DNA from: JAJDUF01 sp965214295 | Lineage (GTDB): Bacteria > Chloroflexota > UBA11872 > UBA12225 > JAJDUF01 | DNA length: 64,000 bases | Reading direction: 5' to 3' | NCBI GenBank assembly: GCA_965214295.1 | Contig: OZ243944.1 | Span: 2,666,001-2,730,000, forward strand | Part shown: piece after piece, positions 42,095 to 50,145 of the stretch | Numbering within the stretch: the stretch's first letter is position 1 | How the letters are laid out: each line of letters opens with the position of its first letter | Translations under genes and position numbers: made by a program | The notes under the pieces: generated by a model | Seen by the model: only the letters and a program-made list of their open reading frames with translations | Databases searched by the model: none | Told to the model about the DNA's origin: nothing

Positions 42095-43456
42095 CTACAG
42101 CGGTACCACGTTTGGCGCTGCGTGGTCGCGCAACGCATTCCGCGTGTCCAGGATGCAGCGGGCCCGCTCGATCACCAACCCGTAGTCGAGCGAGCGATGG
42201 GGCGTGACGACAACGACCAGATCGGCCGCAGCCACCACTTCCGCCGTGAGTGGCGCAAAGGTGGCCTGCGGGTGCAGGCCGGCAGCCTCCATCACCAGCG
42301 GATCATGGACTTGCACCGTGGCCCCGGCCGCGATCAACCGCTCCACCACGGGCACCGCTGGCGAGTGGCGACAATCGCTCTGGTCCGGCTTATACGTCAC
42401 CCCCAGCACCAGGATGTGGCAGCCGGCCAGGTCGCCGTCCCGCCGGCCGACGAGCGCCGCCGCTCGTTCGGTCACGTACTGTGGCATGAACGTGTTCACC
42501 CGCGCCGCCGCCGCGATCAGGTGCGAGGGTGTGCCCAGCCGCTCGGCCACGTCGGCGAGGAAAAACGGGATCACCGGAATGCAGCTCCCGCCAACCCCCG
42601 GCCCCGGCTCGTGCGGCATGAAGCCATACGGCTTCGTGCTCGCCGCCGCCAAGACCTCCCAGGCACTGACCTTCAAGGCCGTGGCAATCTGCGCCAGCTC
42701 GTTCACCAGCGAGATGTTGACAAAGCGGAACGTGTTCTCGAAGACTTTTGCCAGCTCCGCGACCTCGACATTGGCCACTGGCACCGTCGTCACCCCGCAC
42801 TGCGCGTAGAACCGCCGGGCCAGATCGAGGGCCGCCGCCGTCTCGCCGCCCACCACCCGCGGTGTTTCCCGCAATCCGAACTGCCTGTTCCCCGGATCAA
42901 TGCGTTCCGGTGCGTGGGCCACGAACACCCGTCCCCCTGGCGTGGCATCCCCACTATCGTCATTCCCGCGTGCGCGGGAATCCAGCAGCCGCGCCACCCG
43001 CCGGGTTGTGCCCGGCGGCACGCTGCTCTCGATAATCACCAGCGCCGGCGGGCGCAGGGTTGCCGCGATGGTGCCGAGCGCCTGCTCCAACGAGTCGAGC
43101 ACGGGACGCCGCTCGGCCGTAATCCCGGTGGGCACGCAGACCACGACGCAGTCTGCGTCGGCCAGCGCCGCCGGGTCGGTGGTGACGTTGAAGTGCCCCG
43201 TGCGCCGCAAGGCTTGCAGCTGGCCGGTGGTCACGTCGGTGCTGGAGCTCTCGCCCCGAGCGAGCTGCGCGACCCGCTCGCAGTCCACATCAATGCCGGT
43301 GACAGTGAATCCTGCCTCGGCGATGACCACGGCCTGGGGCAGCCCGGCAAAACCTAGCCCCACGACAGCCACACCCGCCTGTTTGGTGGCCAGCGCCGTC
43401 CGTAGCCGGCCGCTCCCGGCGCTGGCCGGCACGGCCGCCGGTTCCGCCTTCGCCAT
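42095..43456 (-). CDS. Nucleotide-sugar dehydrogenase (UDP-glucose/UDP-ManNAc 6-dehydrogenase family) with an in-frame repeat
   Basis: 453 residues. N-terminal Rossmann GVAVVGLGFAGLP (~residue 27), CVPTGITAERRP (~103), ESSVPPGTTRRVA (~143), AHAPERIDPGN, ENTFRFVNISLVNE, catalytic-Cys segment GGSCIPVIPFFL (~284) and a C-terminal GVTYKPDQSDCRHSP. The enzyme oxidises a UDP-sugar 6-hydroxyl to a uronic acid. Between RRVARLL and GGRVFVAHAPE lies a Ser/Arg/Gly/Asp-rich stretch encoded by the ATTCCC palindrome (42962-42981) and flanks, an in-frame insertion in a surface loop. AGGGGAG precedes the ATG. Confidence 0.9.
   Translation of the reverse strand: MAKAEPAAVPASAGSGRLRTALATKQAGVAVVGLGFAGLPQAVVIAEAGFTVTGIDVDCERVAQLARGESSSTDVTTGQLQALRRTGHFNVTTDPAALADADCVVVCVPTGITAERRPVLDSLEQALGTIAATLRPPALVIIESSVPPGTTRRVARLLDSRARGNDDSGDATPGGRVFVAHAPERIDPGNRQFGLRETPRVVGGETAAALDLARRFYAQCGVTTVPVANVEVAELAKVFENTFRFVNISLVNELAQIATALKVSAWEVLAAASTKPYGFMPHEPGPGVGGSCIPVIPFFLADVAERLGTPSHLIAAAARVNTFMPQYVTERAAALVGRRDGDLAGCHILVLGVTYKPDQSDCRHSPAVPVVERLIAAGATVQVHDPLVMEAAGLHPQATFAPLTAEVVAAADLVVVVTPHRSLDYGLVIERARCILDTRNALRDHAAPNVVPL
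42962..42981. repeat. ATTCCC-N8-GGGAAT palindrome inside the dehydrogenase gene
   Basis: Identical 20-bp sequence to the intergenic copy at 34494-34513, with the same CGTC before it and CCAG after it. It is translated in frame without a stop in the minus-strand gene. Confidence 0.85.
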
Positions 43457-43582
43457 AGTCTCCCCTGAGCGCCAACCGCCCCCTGCTCGCTGCACTGTAG
43501 CACGCCAGCCGGCACCGCGCAGCAGTCCCCCTCCTACCAGTGCTGACACCTGCTAAAGGCGGGATTTTTCGCGGTGAGTCCC

Positions 43583-43619
43583 GTCCCCCTGCACAGCGGG
43601 GGGACCATAGGGGGGCCAG
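43583..43619. repeat. Dispersed repeat (CCCC hairpin plus ACCATAGGGGGGCCAG)
   Basis: Near-identical to 39947-39983 and similar to 34724-34760 and 19874-19910. Located between convergently arranged repeats and the end of the amidase gene. Confidence 0.65.
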
Positions 43620-43630
43620 CCCTCGCCACG

Positions 43631-45058
43631 CTACAGGATGGGATACCGGTCGGCCCACGGCGCGACCGCCTCGAAAGCCGCTGCCGCCCGCAGCACCGTC
43701 GCATCGTCGTAGCGCCGGCCCACCAGTTGCAGCCCCACCGGCAGGCCGCCCGCCGTCCAGCCACACGGCACCGTCATCGCCGGTTGCCCGGTGAGATTGA
43801 ACGGATACGAAAACGGCGACCACGACGGCAGGTGGCCCCGCTCCGACGGCCCCAGGGTCGGCAGCTCGCCGGTCAGCGGTAGTGCCGGCACCGCCAGCAT
43901 CGGCGTGACCAGGATGTCTATGTCCTCGAAACAGCGGCGTACCTGATGCCAGAACTCGATCCGCTGAAAGCCGGCCCGCGTATAGTCGAACGCCGTCAAG
44001 CCCTTGGCCCGCTCCACGATGGCCACCAACCCCGGGTCCATCTGCTCTCGCCACTCGGGCAGATAGTCCGCCAGCGCCGCGCCGATCCCACCAAAGAAGA
44101 GCGCCCACCACGGCTCCTCGGGATCGGTCCAATCCAGCGCCAGCGTCTCGACGCTCCCGCCGGCCGTAGCCAGCCGCTCGACAGCGGCGCTGGCAAGCGC
44201 GGCGACCTCATCGTCAACGGTCGCGTAGCCTAGCGTCTGGCTCCAGCCAACCCGCAGCCCCGCCAGCCCCTCACGGGCGCCCGCCTTGGCCGCGGCCAGA
44301 TAGCTACCCTCCGGCGTGTGCGGTGCCGGCAACGTGAGCCGGTCGCGCTCGTCGGGGCCGGCGAGCACGTCGAGCGCCAGCGCCGCGTCGGCGACGGTGC
44401 GCGTCAGCGGCCCCATGTGGGAGAGGGTTTCGGCCGCGCTCGCCGGATAGTACGGGATGCGCCCGAACGACGGCTTCAGGCCGATCACCCCGCAGAATGA
44501 GCCGGGTATGCGGACCGAGCCACCCCCATCGCTGCCGATACCGATTGGCCCCAGCCCGGCCGCGACGGCTGCCGCGGCGCCCCCGCTCGACCCGCCGGCT
44601 GTGCGTGTGCGATCCCACGGATTGCGCGTCGGTGGGAACAGCCGATTGTCCGTGAGGCCCTTCCAGCCGAACTCCGGCGTGTTCGTCTTCCCCAGCGAGA
44701 TCGCCCCGGCCGCCCGCAGCCGCTCGACGACCGGTGCATCCTCATCGGGCACCAAGTCGGCATAGATCGCCGAGCCGCGCGTTGTCCGCACCCCCCGCGT
44801 GTAGACCAGGTCCTTGATCGAGACCGGAACCCCGTGCAGAGGGCCGGTCGGCTCGCCCGCGGACAGCGCGGCCTCGGCAGCGCGCGCGGCGGCGAGGGCC
44901 TGCTCCGCTGTGACGGTGCAGTACGCGCCTAAATCGCCGTCAATGGCCGCAATACGATCCAAAAATGCCCGCGTCACCGCCACCGGCGACAGATCGCGCT
45001 GCCGGATACGTTCGGCCAGTTCGGTAGCGGACATATACCAGAGCTTGGCATCGGACAT
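43631..45058 (-). CDS. Amidase (amidase-signature family)
   Basis: 475 residues. The Ser-cisSer-Lys triad is visible: Lys in HGVPVSIKDL (~residue 82), Ser in the Gly-rich TAGGSSGGAAAAVAAG (~158), and the nucleophile Ser in GSDGGGSVRIPGSFCG (~176). The C-terminal LTGQPAMTVPCGW motif is typical. It hydrolyses carboxamides; many relatives are annotated as GatA-like, but no GatB/GatC genes are adjacent, so it is probably a catabolic amidase. GAGGAG lies 8 nt before the ATG. Confidence 0.9.
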   Translation of the reverse strand: MSDAKLWYMSATELAERIRQRDLSPVAVTRAFLDRIAAIDGDLGAYCTVTAEQALAAARAAEAALSAGEPTGPLHGVPVSIKDLVYTRGVRTTRGSAIYADLVPDEDAPVVERLRAAGAISLGKTNTPEFGWKGLTDNRLFPPTRNPWDRTRTAGGSSGGAAAAVAAGLGPIGIGSDGGGSVRIPGSFCGVIGLKPSFGRIPYYPASAAETLSHMGPLTRTVADAALALDVLAGPDERDRLTLPAPHTPEGSYLAAAKAGAREGLAGLRVGWSQTLGYATVDDEVAALASAAVERLATAGGSVETLALDWTDPEEPWWALFFGGIGAALADYLPEWREQMDPGLVAIVERAKGLTAFDYTRAGFQRIEFWHQVRRCFEDIDILVTPMLAVPALPLTGELPTLGPSERGHLPSWSPFSYPFNLTGQPAMTVPCGWTAGGLPVGLQLVGRRYDDATVLRAAAAFEAVAPWADRYPIL

Positions 45059-45143
45059 TACTGTTGCTCCTCTGCTGAACTACCTCGAACCGTGGCGCAT
45101 TATGAACTCAGACCTCCTAGCCGGCAAGGACTACCGCCCGATA

Positions 45144-45181
45144 AGCTATCCGGGCACCCACCGAGGGGGGGCCTGATAGCT
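45144..45181. repeat. Small hairpin upstream of the second Uma2 gene
   Basis: AGCTATC (45144-45150) and GATAGCT (45175-45181), partly extended by CGGGC/GCC, around a G-rich loop. It lies in the divergent gap between the amidase and Uma2 genes. Confidence 0.35.
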
Positions 45182-45288
45182 GTCCTATGGGGCTATCGCC
45201 GCAATCCGGCCGGCAGTTGCGGCGGGGCGGGCCTTGTTCTATGCTGACGATGAGCGGCCGGCGGCACTCCACCGGGAGACCCACGGTG

Positions 45289-46185
45289 ATGGTTACAGCT
45301 ACGGCGACTACTACCAGGATGCTACCCTACCACCGGCGGGGCGACATTAACTACGCCCGCCTCGACTTCGACCCCGACGAACCAGTCCTAAAGCCTGATG
45401 CGATGGAGCAGAATCTCCAGCTCCAGGCCATCTTTGGCCTCCTCGCCGCCCACTTCACCGACTTCCATCGCCGCCCCGACGTCTTCCTCGACGCCAACAC
45501 GATCATCTGCTACGACCCGCGCAACCTCAATGTCCGCGTGTCCCCGGACGTGTATCTGGCCTTTGGGGTGGATGCCGCAGCCATCCGGCCCCGCAAGCTG
45601 TACCTGCCCTGGGAAGTGGGCAAGCCCCCGGACTGGGTATTGGAAATCGCCTCGTCCAGCACCGGGCGGGAGGATACCGGCCGGAAGCGCCACATCTATG
45701 CCCGTATCGGCGTGCCGGAATACTGGCGCTTTGACCCGACCGGGGGCCGGTATCACGGGCAGAAGTTGGCCGGAGAGCGGCTGGTCAACGGGGTGTACCA
45801 GCCGATTGCGTTGACCACGGAGCCGGACGGCATCCTGAAGGGGTACAGCCCGGTGCTAGGGCTGAGTCTGTGCTGGGACAACAGTTGGCCGCGGCTCTAT
45901 GACCCGGTCACCGACACCTACCTGGAGAGCTGGCCGGAGGTGGCGGCCGCCCGCGCGGCGGCCGAGGCGGAGCGAGATGCTGCCGAGAGCCAGGCCGCTG
46001 TCGAGCAGGCCGGCCGCGCGGTGGCCGAAACCCGCGCCGCCGGGGCCGAAACTCGTGCCGCCGAGGCCGAAGCTCGCGCGGCTGAGGCCGAAACTCGCGC
46101 GGCGGCCGAAGAGGCCCAACGTCGCGCCGCTGAGTCCGAACTGCAGCGCCTGCGCGCACAGCTCCGGCGGCAAGCGGAAAGATAA
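45289..46185 (+). CDS. Uma2-family (DUF820) endonuclease-like protein with heptad-repeat tail
   Basis: 298 residues, a close paralogue of the 19994 gene: shared YDPRNLNVRVSPDVYLAFG, KLYLPWEVGKPPDWVLEIAS and RIGVPEYWRFDPT. The active-site Asp, Glu and Lys are kept. The C-terminal ~65 residues are near-perfect seven-residue repeats (AETRAAG, AETRAAE, AEARAAE, AETRAAA), predicted coiled coil and longer than in the first copy. The ATG at 45289 aligns with the start of the paralogue; longer in-frame starts exist upstream. Confidence 0.85.
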   Translation: MVTATATTTRMLPYHRRGDINYARLDFDPDEPVLKPDAMEQNLQLQAIFGLLAAHFTDFHRRPDVFLDANTIICYDPRNLNVRVSPDVYLAFGVDAAAIRPRKLYLPWEVGKPPDWVLEIASSSTGREDTGRKRHIYARIGVPEYWRFDPTGGRYHGQKLAGERLVNGVYQPIALTTEPDGILKGYSPVLGLSLCWDNSWPRLYDPVTDTYLESWPEVAAARAAAEAERDAAESQAAVEQAGRAVAETRAAGAETRAAEAEARAAEAETRAAAEEAQRRAAESELQRLRAQLRRQAER

Positions 46186-46293
46186 CCTTGCTAGCTACCA
46201 GGGCGGCCCCTGTGCAGCAAAGATCGGAGCCGTGCCGCCATGCCGATGTAAAGTGCCCGGAATGGAAAGACCCTGGCACCGGTGGCAAGGGTA

Positions 46294-46322
46294 TTGACAA
46301 ACTTGCACAGGAACCGTAGGCT
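46294..46322 (+). promoter_or_regulatory. Candidate promoter for the XRE regulator
   Basis: TTGACA (46294-46299) and TAGGCT (46317-46322) with 17-bp spacing. The -35 is perfect and the -10 is weak. Confidence 0.4.
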
Positions 46323-46408
46323 CGACACTAGCAGGTGCGTCGCAGCGGCAGTTTCGGCCACAGCGCAGGATCAGCGATGGGACAAGTGTCGGAGAGGGGC
46401 GGTTCAAG

Positions 46409-46810
46409 TTGCCAATAGCCCCCTTGCGTACCAGTCCCACCAATGCCTTCGGGACAATGTTGCGGGAGTTGCGCGAGCAGACCGACCTCAGCCAGAGCGC
46501 GCTCGGCCGACGTGCCCAGGTCCACGCGAGCATTGTCAGTCGCCTGGAAAGCGGCGACCGTACGCCGAGCAACCCAGGGCTGGTGGAAGCACTCGCCCGC
46601 GGCCTCCGGCTCTCTCCCGACAATACGGACCGGCTGCTCGCCGCTGCCGGGTTCGTGCCCGCTGTTATCGGGCGCCTCGGTGCCGGCGATCCTACGCTGC
46701 TGCTCGTGGCGCAGGTGCTCGCCGATAGCCGCGTATCGGCGGATGAGCGGCAGCGCCTGCGGGACGTCATCGAGGCCGCGGCGCGCTGGTGCCGCGCCGC
46801 CAGCCGCTAG
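46409..46810 (+). CDS. XRE-family helix-turn-helix transcriptional regulator
   Basis: 133 residues from a TTG at 46409; an ATG at 46457 would shorten it to 117 residues. The Cro/C1 HTH spans residues ~18-75: LRELREQTDLSQSALGRRAQVHASIVSRLESGDRTPS. The C-terminal helical half (LLLVAQVLADSRVSADERQRL) may mediate dimerisation. It stands alone downstream of the Uma2 gene; targets are unknown. Confidence 0.82.
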   Translation: MPIAPLRTSPTNAFGTMLRELREQTDLSQSALGRRAQVHASIVSRLESGDRTPSNPGLVEALARGLRLSPDNTDRLLAAAGFVPAVIGRLGAGDPTLLLVAQVLADSRVSADERQRLRDVIEAAARWCRAASR

Positions 46811-46832
46811 GTTGTGTTGCCCTTTCCCGGTC

Positions 46833-46852
46833 ATTCCCGCTTGGGCGGGAAT
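46833..46852. repeat. ATTCCC-N8-GGGAAT palindrome
   Basis: ATTCCCGCTTGGGCGGGAAT between the convergent XRE and F420-reductase genes. It may also serve as a bidirectional terminator hairpin. Confidence 0.75.
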
Positions 46853-46902
46853 CCAGGACGGGGGCGCTGGCTGCTGCGCCAGGAGACACGGCGAATGTCC
46901 CG

Positions 46903-47604
46903 TTACTCGCCCTCCGGCAGGCCGGTGATGCGGATGCCGGCCCCCGGCACTTTATAGCGCGCATTGATCCCGATCAAGAGCGCCGTCAGCGGCTCCAGCA
47001 GCCGCGCCCGCCGCAATGGCCCCACGTCAACCGGTCGTAGCCGGGGAATCGCCTCCACCAGTGTATGCACGGCCGCCCGCGCCGCGCGGTCGTTCCCACA
47101 CAGCAGTACGTCCCCCTCCAAATCGTGATCGAGGTCCCGCAAGTGGGCCGCGCTGAGGTGATGGAACGCAGCGCAGACTCGGACGCTCTGCGGCGTCAGC
47201 TGGGCCGCCTGCTCGGCTGCCGAGCCGGCCGGCAGCCCCAGCATATCGGTTGGCCGACCGCCGACGGCCACCGCCAGTGGCACCGTCACGTCCACGAGCA
47301 CGCTGCCGGCTCGCCAGACCGACCGTAGTCCCTGGAGCGTCCGGGCATGAGCCGCGAACGGCACGCAGAGCGCTACCGTGCTCGCGGCGCCCACGACCTC
47401 GGCATTGGTGGCGCCCTCGACCGGCGCCGCGGTGCCAAGCGCTTCGCGGATGCCGGCCGCCGCCGCCGCGGCCCGCTCGGCGTCGCGCGAGCCAAGCATG
47501 ATCCGATAGCCGGCCTGCGACCACCGCAAGGCCAGGCCGTGTCCCATTGAACCGGTACCGCCGACAATGGCAATCGTCTGCTGCCGAGTCTGCGTTTCAG
47601 TCAT
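46903..47604 (-). CDS. npdG: NADPH-dependent F420 reductase
   Basis: 233 residues. N-terminal Rossmann motif IAIVGGTGSMGHGLALRW with LGSRDAERA, then VALCVPFAAHA, CAAFHHLSAAHL (~145) and a C-terminal GINARYKVPGAGIRITGL, the signature of NADPH:F420 oxidoreductases. It transfers hydride between NADPH and deazaflavin coenzyme F420, implying that the organism uses F420. No other F420 genes are in the window. The ATG at 47604 is chosen because the Rossmann strand begins ten residues later. Confidence 0.88.
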   Translation of the reverse strand: MTETQTRQQTIAIVGGTGSMGHGLALRWSQAGYRIMLGSRDAERAAAAAAGIREALGTAAPVEGATNAEVVGAASTVALCVPFAAHARTLQGLRSVWRAGSVLVDVTVPLAVAVGGRPTDMLGLPAGSAAEQAAQLTPQSVRVCAAFHHLSAAHLRDLDHDLEGDVLLCGNDRAARAAVHTLVEAIPRLRPVDVGPLRRARLLEPLTALLIGINARYKVPGAGIRITGLPEGE

Positions 47605-47643
47605 CGGTGTTGCTCTATCGGTGAGACCTTTGAGAAAGTCGCC

Positions 47644-47663
47644 ATTCCCGCGCAAGGGGGAAT
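47644..47663. repeat. ATTCCC-N8-GGGAAT palindrome
   Basis: ATTCCCGCGCAAGGGGGAAT just upstream of the F420-reductase start, in the 5' leader region. Confidence 0.7.
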
Positions 47664-47765
47664 CTACAAGCCAGGTCGCCCAGGTTGAGGGGAGGTAGGT
47701 TACTGTTCTCCAGTATTCCGTCCGGGTGGTTATGCAAAGGTCTCCTGTGAAACTAGCCGTGTCCC

Positions 47766-48731
47766 TCAGAGGCTACTCCGCGGCGGTTGGTCCTCTTCAC
47801 GATCCGGTTCATCCTCCTCCCGGCGCTTACGGAGGAAGTCCTCAAGCTCCTCGACAAGCTCCTCCGGGTCTACGGCCAGCGGACCGCTCGATTCCGCCTC
47901 CGGCTCGCTCGGATCGGTCTGGCCCGGCGCCAAGGGTGCCTTCGATTCGTCGTACTGGTCTTCGAGCTGCTGCAAGTAGGCCGCCAATTCCGGTCGCTCG
48001 GCGACGGCCTCATCTGCTTGCTCCAGGAGTTGCCGCGCAGCCTGACGCAGCTGATCCAGGTCGAACGACCAGCCGACCAGCCGCGCCGTCCGCTCCAGTA
48101 GCACCGCGCTCACGGCCGGATTCGGCACCTGGAGGTAGTGCGGCACGCTGCCGAACAGACTCGCGCTCGGCACCTGATGCACCCGCAGCGACTCGATCAC
48201 CGCCGAGTGGACACTGGAAGGCCCCTCGTACTGCGAGAACGGAATCCCCAGCCGGTTCAAGGCGACGCGCAGCTCCGGAGCGGTAGCCCAGCCGGTCAGG
48301 ACGGTACTGCGCGTGTGCGGCACGTCCGCCGGCACACTGGCCAGCAGGATGGCCGCTCCCACCCCCCACTCCACGCACGCTTCCGCCAGCTCGGCAGCGA
48401 ACGCTCGCCAGCGTAGCTGCGGCTCCGGGACGACGTAGAAGATCAGGTCGTGCGTCGTCTCGTCGGCCTCCGGGTGCTGGACGTACCAGAACTCGCCGTG
48501 CGGCCACTCCAGCACCCGATCCTGGGACCCGGTCAGCCGGGAGATGGGCCGTAGCTCGCTATAGTCGTAGTAGTCGTCCGAATCTTGGACGGCCAGCGGT
48601 TCGGCGTCGAGCGCCGAGACCAGATGGCGAATGGATAGCGAGGCGGCCATCCCGGCGTCGGGCAAGCCCTCGAACGCCCCGACCAGGATGGGACGCCGCA
48701 GGGTGGGCTGTGCGGTATGTGTCAGCGGCAT
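47766..48731 (-). CDS. PAC2-family protein
   Basis: 321 residues. PAC2 (proteasome assembly chaperone 2-like) fold: ILVGAFEGLPDAGMAASLSI at the N-terminus, HDLIFYVVPEPQLRW (~92), a central AAILLASVPADVPHTR (~128) and EGPSSVHSAVIESLR (~172). The C-terminal ~80 residues are acidic and charged (EELVEELEDFLRKRREEDE), probably disordered or coiled coil. Bacterial PAC2 proteins occur in Actinobacteria and Chloroflexota; the function is not established. Divergent from recF with a 117-nt gap. Confidence 0.85.
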   Translation of the reverse strand: MPLTHTAQPTLRRPILVGAFEGLPDAGMAASLSIRHLVSALDAEPLAVQDSDDYYDYSELRPISRLTGSQDRVLEWPHGEFWYVQHPEADETTHDLIFYVVPEPQLRWRAFAAELAEACVEWGVGAAILLASVPADVPHTRSTVLTGWATAPELRVALNRLGIPFSQYEGPSSVHSAVIESLRVHQVPSASLFGSVPHYLQVPNPAVSAVLLERTARLVGWSFDLDQLRQAARQLLEQADEAVAERPELAAYLQQLEDQYDESKAPLAPGQTDPSEPEAESSGPLAVDPEELVEELEDFLRKRREEDEPDREEDQPPRSSL

Positions 48732-48848
48732 GAGCCTTCCTCAATTCGTGTCACGGTTTGTCGCAGCGTGGCGAGGATGCTGCGTTCATACTAACCGATC
48801 AGCCGCGGTCGGCCGGCGCGGTAGAATCGGGGCACGGTCCGGAGTACC

Positions 48849-50126
48849 ATGCGTTGTCGCCACCTCAGCCTGACGAATTTTCGCACCTACGGCCGGCTCG
48901 AGCTGGACCTGCCCCCCGGGGTATCCGTGCTCTGCGGGAACAATGCCCAGGGAAAGTCCAACCTGCTCGAAGCCCTGTATCTGCTCGCCACGATCAAATC
49001 GTTCCGTACCACGAGCGAGCGCGAATTGGTCTCGTGGCACGCCGGCCCCAACGAGCGCTTTGCCCGCGTCAGCGCCGAGATCGAGCGCCAAGGGAGCATA
49101 TCGCAGTTGGATATTATCCTGGTCGAGCCAGCGGCCGGCAATGCGGCCAACGCAGCGGCCGGTGCCCGCACCCGCGCAATCCAGAAGCGCGTCCGCCTCA
49201 ACCAGCACCCCCGGCGGGCGATGGACGCCCTCGGTCAGCTCAATAGCGTCCTCTTTACGCCCGCGGATATTGAGCTTATCACCGGCTCACCGGCCCAGCG
49301 GCGCCGATACCTCGACATCATGCTCTGCCAGGTTGATCCCCACTACGTGCGCGTCCTCAGCCGGTACCAGCGCGTCCTGACCCAGCGCAACGCCCTCTTG
49401 CGCCGGCTCCGTGACCGCCGTTTGCCGGCCGATCAGCTCCGGTATTGGACCGAGCAGGTAGTCGCGTTGGGCAGCGAGCTGATCGTGGGCCGCGGCCAGG
49501 CAATCATTACTATCAACTCGTGCTTGGCCGACATCCACCCGCGGCTGGTGGATGACCGCACCTCCCTCGGGATCGTCTACCGCAGCAGCGTCACCGAGCT
49601 ACCGTCCGCATTGGCGTCGGAGCCGGGGGCAGTCGCGCGTGCGGATGAAGTGCGGCCGGCCGTTGCCGCGCAGTTCGCCGCCCAGCTTGACGCGCAGCAG
49701 GAACGCGAGCGGCGCCAGGGCATGACTACCGTCGGCCCGCACCGCGACGATCTGGCCTTCACCGTTGACGGCGTGGACCTCAACCGCTTTGGCTCCCGCG
49801 GCCAGCAGCGCACGGCGGCGCTCGCCGTCAAGCTGGCAGAGGCCGCCGTAATGGAGCAGCGCACCGGCGAGCGGCCGGTGCTCCTGCTCGACGACGTGCT
49901 TTCCGAGCTGGACCCGCAGCGGCGCCTACTGCTACAAGCGATCCTCGCCGGCGACGGGCCGCTCACTTCATCTCCACCATCCGGCGGGAGCCGCAGTGGT
50001 GCAGACCGCGGCGGGCAGGTGCTCCTCACCACGACCGAGCTGCGCCCCTTCACCCCCGGCTTCCTCGACGCGGCAACCGTCTTCGAGGTCGCCAACGGAG
50101 AGCTACGCCCTCTTGAAGCGGGGTAG
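48849..50126 (+). CDS. recF: DNA replication and repair protein RecF
   Basis: 425 residues. SMC-like ATPase: Walker A GNNAQGKSN (~residue 32) after LSLTNFRTYGRLELDLPPG, NSVLFTPADIELITGSP (~135), signature GSRGQQRTAALAVKLAEA (~317) and Walker B VLLLDDVLSELD (~348). RecF loads RecA at gaps with RecO/RecR. It is not next to dnaN, dnaA or gyrB here, so this is not a standard origin region. A Ser/Gly/Arg-rich insert (~residues 376-394) before QVLLTTTELRPF makes the C-terminus longer than usual. Confidence 0.95.
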   Translation: MRCRHLSLTNFRTYGRLELDLPPGVSVLCGNNAQGKSNLLEALYLLATIKSFRTTSERELVSWHAGPNERFARVSAEIERQGSISQLDIILVEPAAGNAANAAAGARTRAIQKRVRLNQHPRRAMDALGQLNSVLFTPADIELITGSPAQRRRYLDIMLCQVDPHYVRVLSRYQRVLTQRNALLRRLRDRRLPADQLRYWTEQVVALGSELIVGRGQAIITINSCLADIHPRLVDDRTSLGIVYRSSVTELPSALASEPGAVARADEVRPAVAAQFAAQLDAQQERERRQGMTTVGPHRDDLAFTVDGVDLNRFGSRGQQRTAALAVKLAEAAVMEQRTGERPVLLLDDVLSELDPQRRLLLQAILAGDGPLTSSPPSGGSRSGADRGGQVLLTTTELRPFTPGFLDAATVFEVANGELRPLEAG

Positions 50127-50145
50127 GTATGCTCGGAGGCACCCC

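Noticed and set aside
48849..50126. Possible replication origin next to recF
   Set aside because: No dnaA, dnaN or gyrB nearby and no cluster of DnaA boxes seen.
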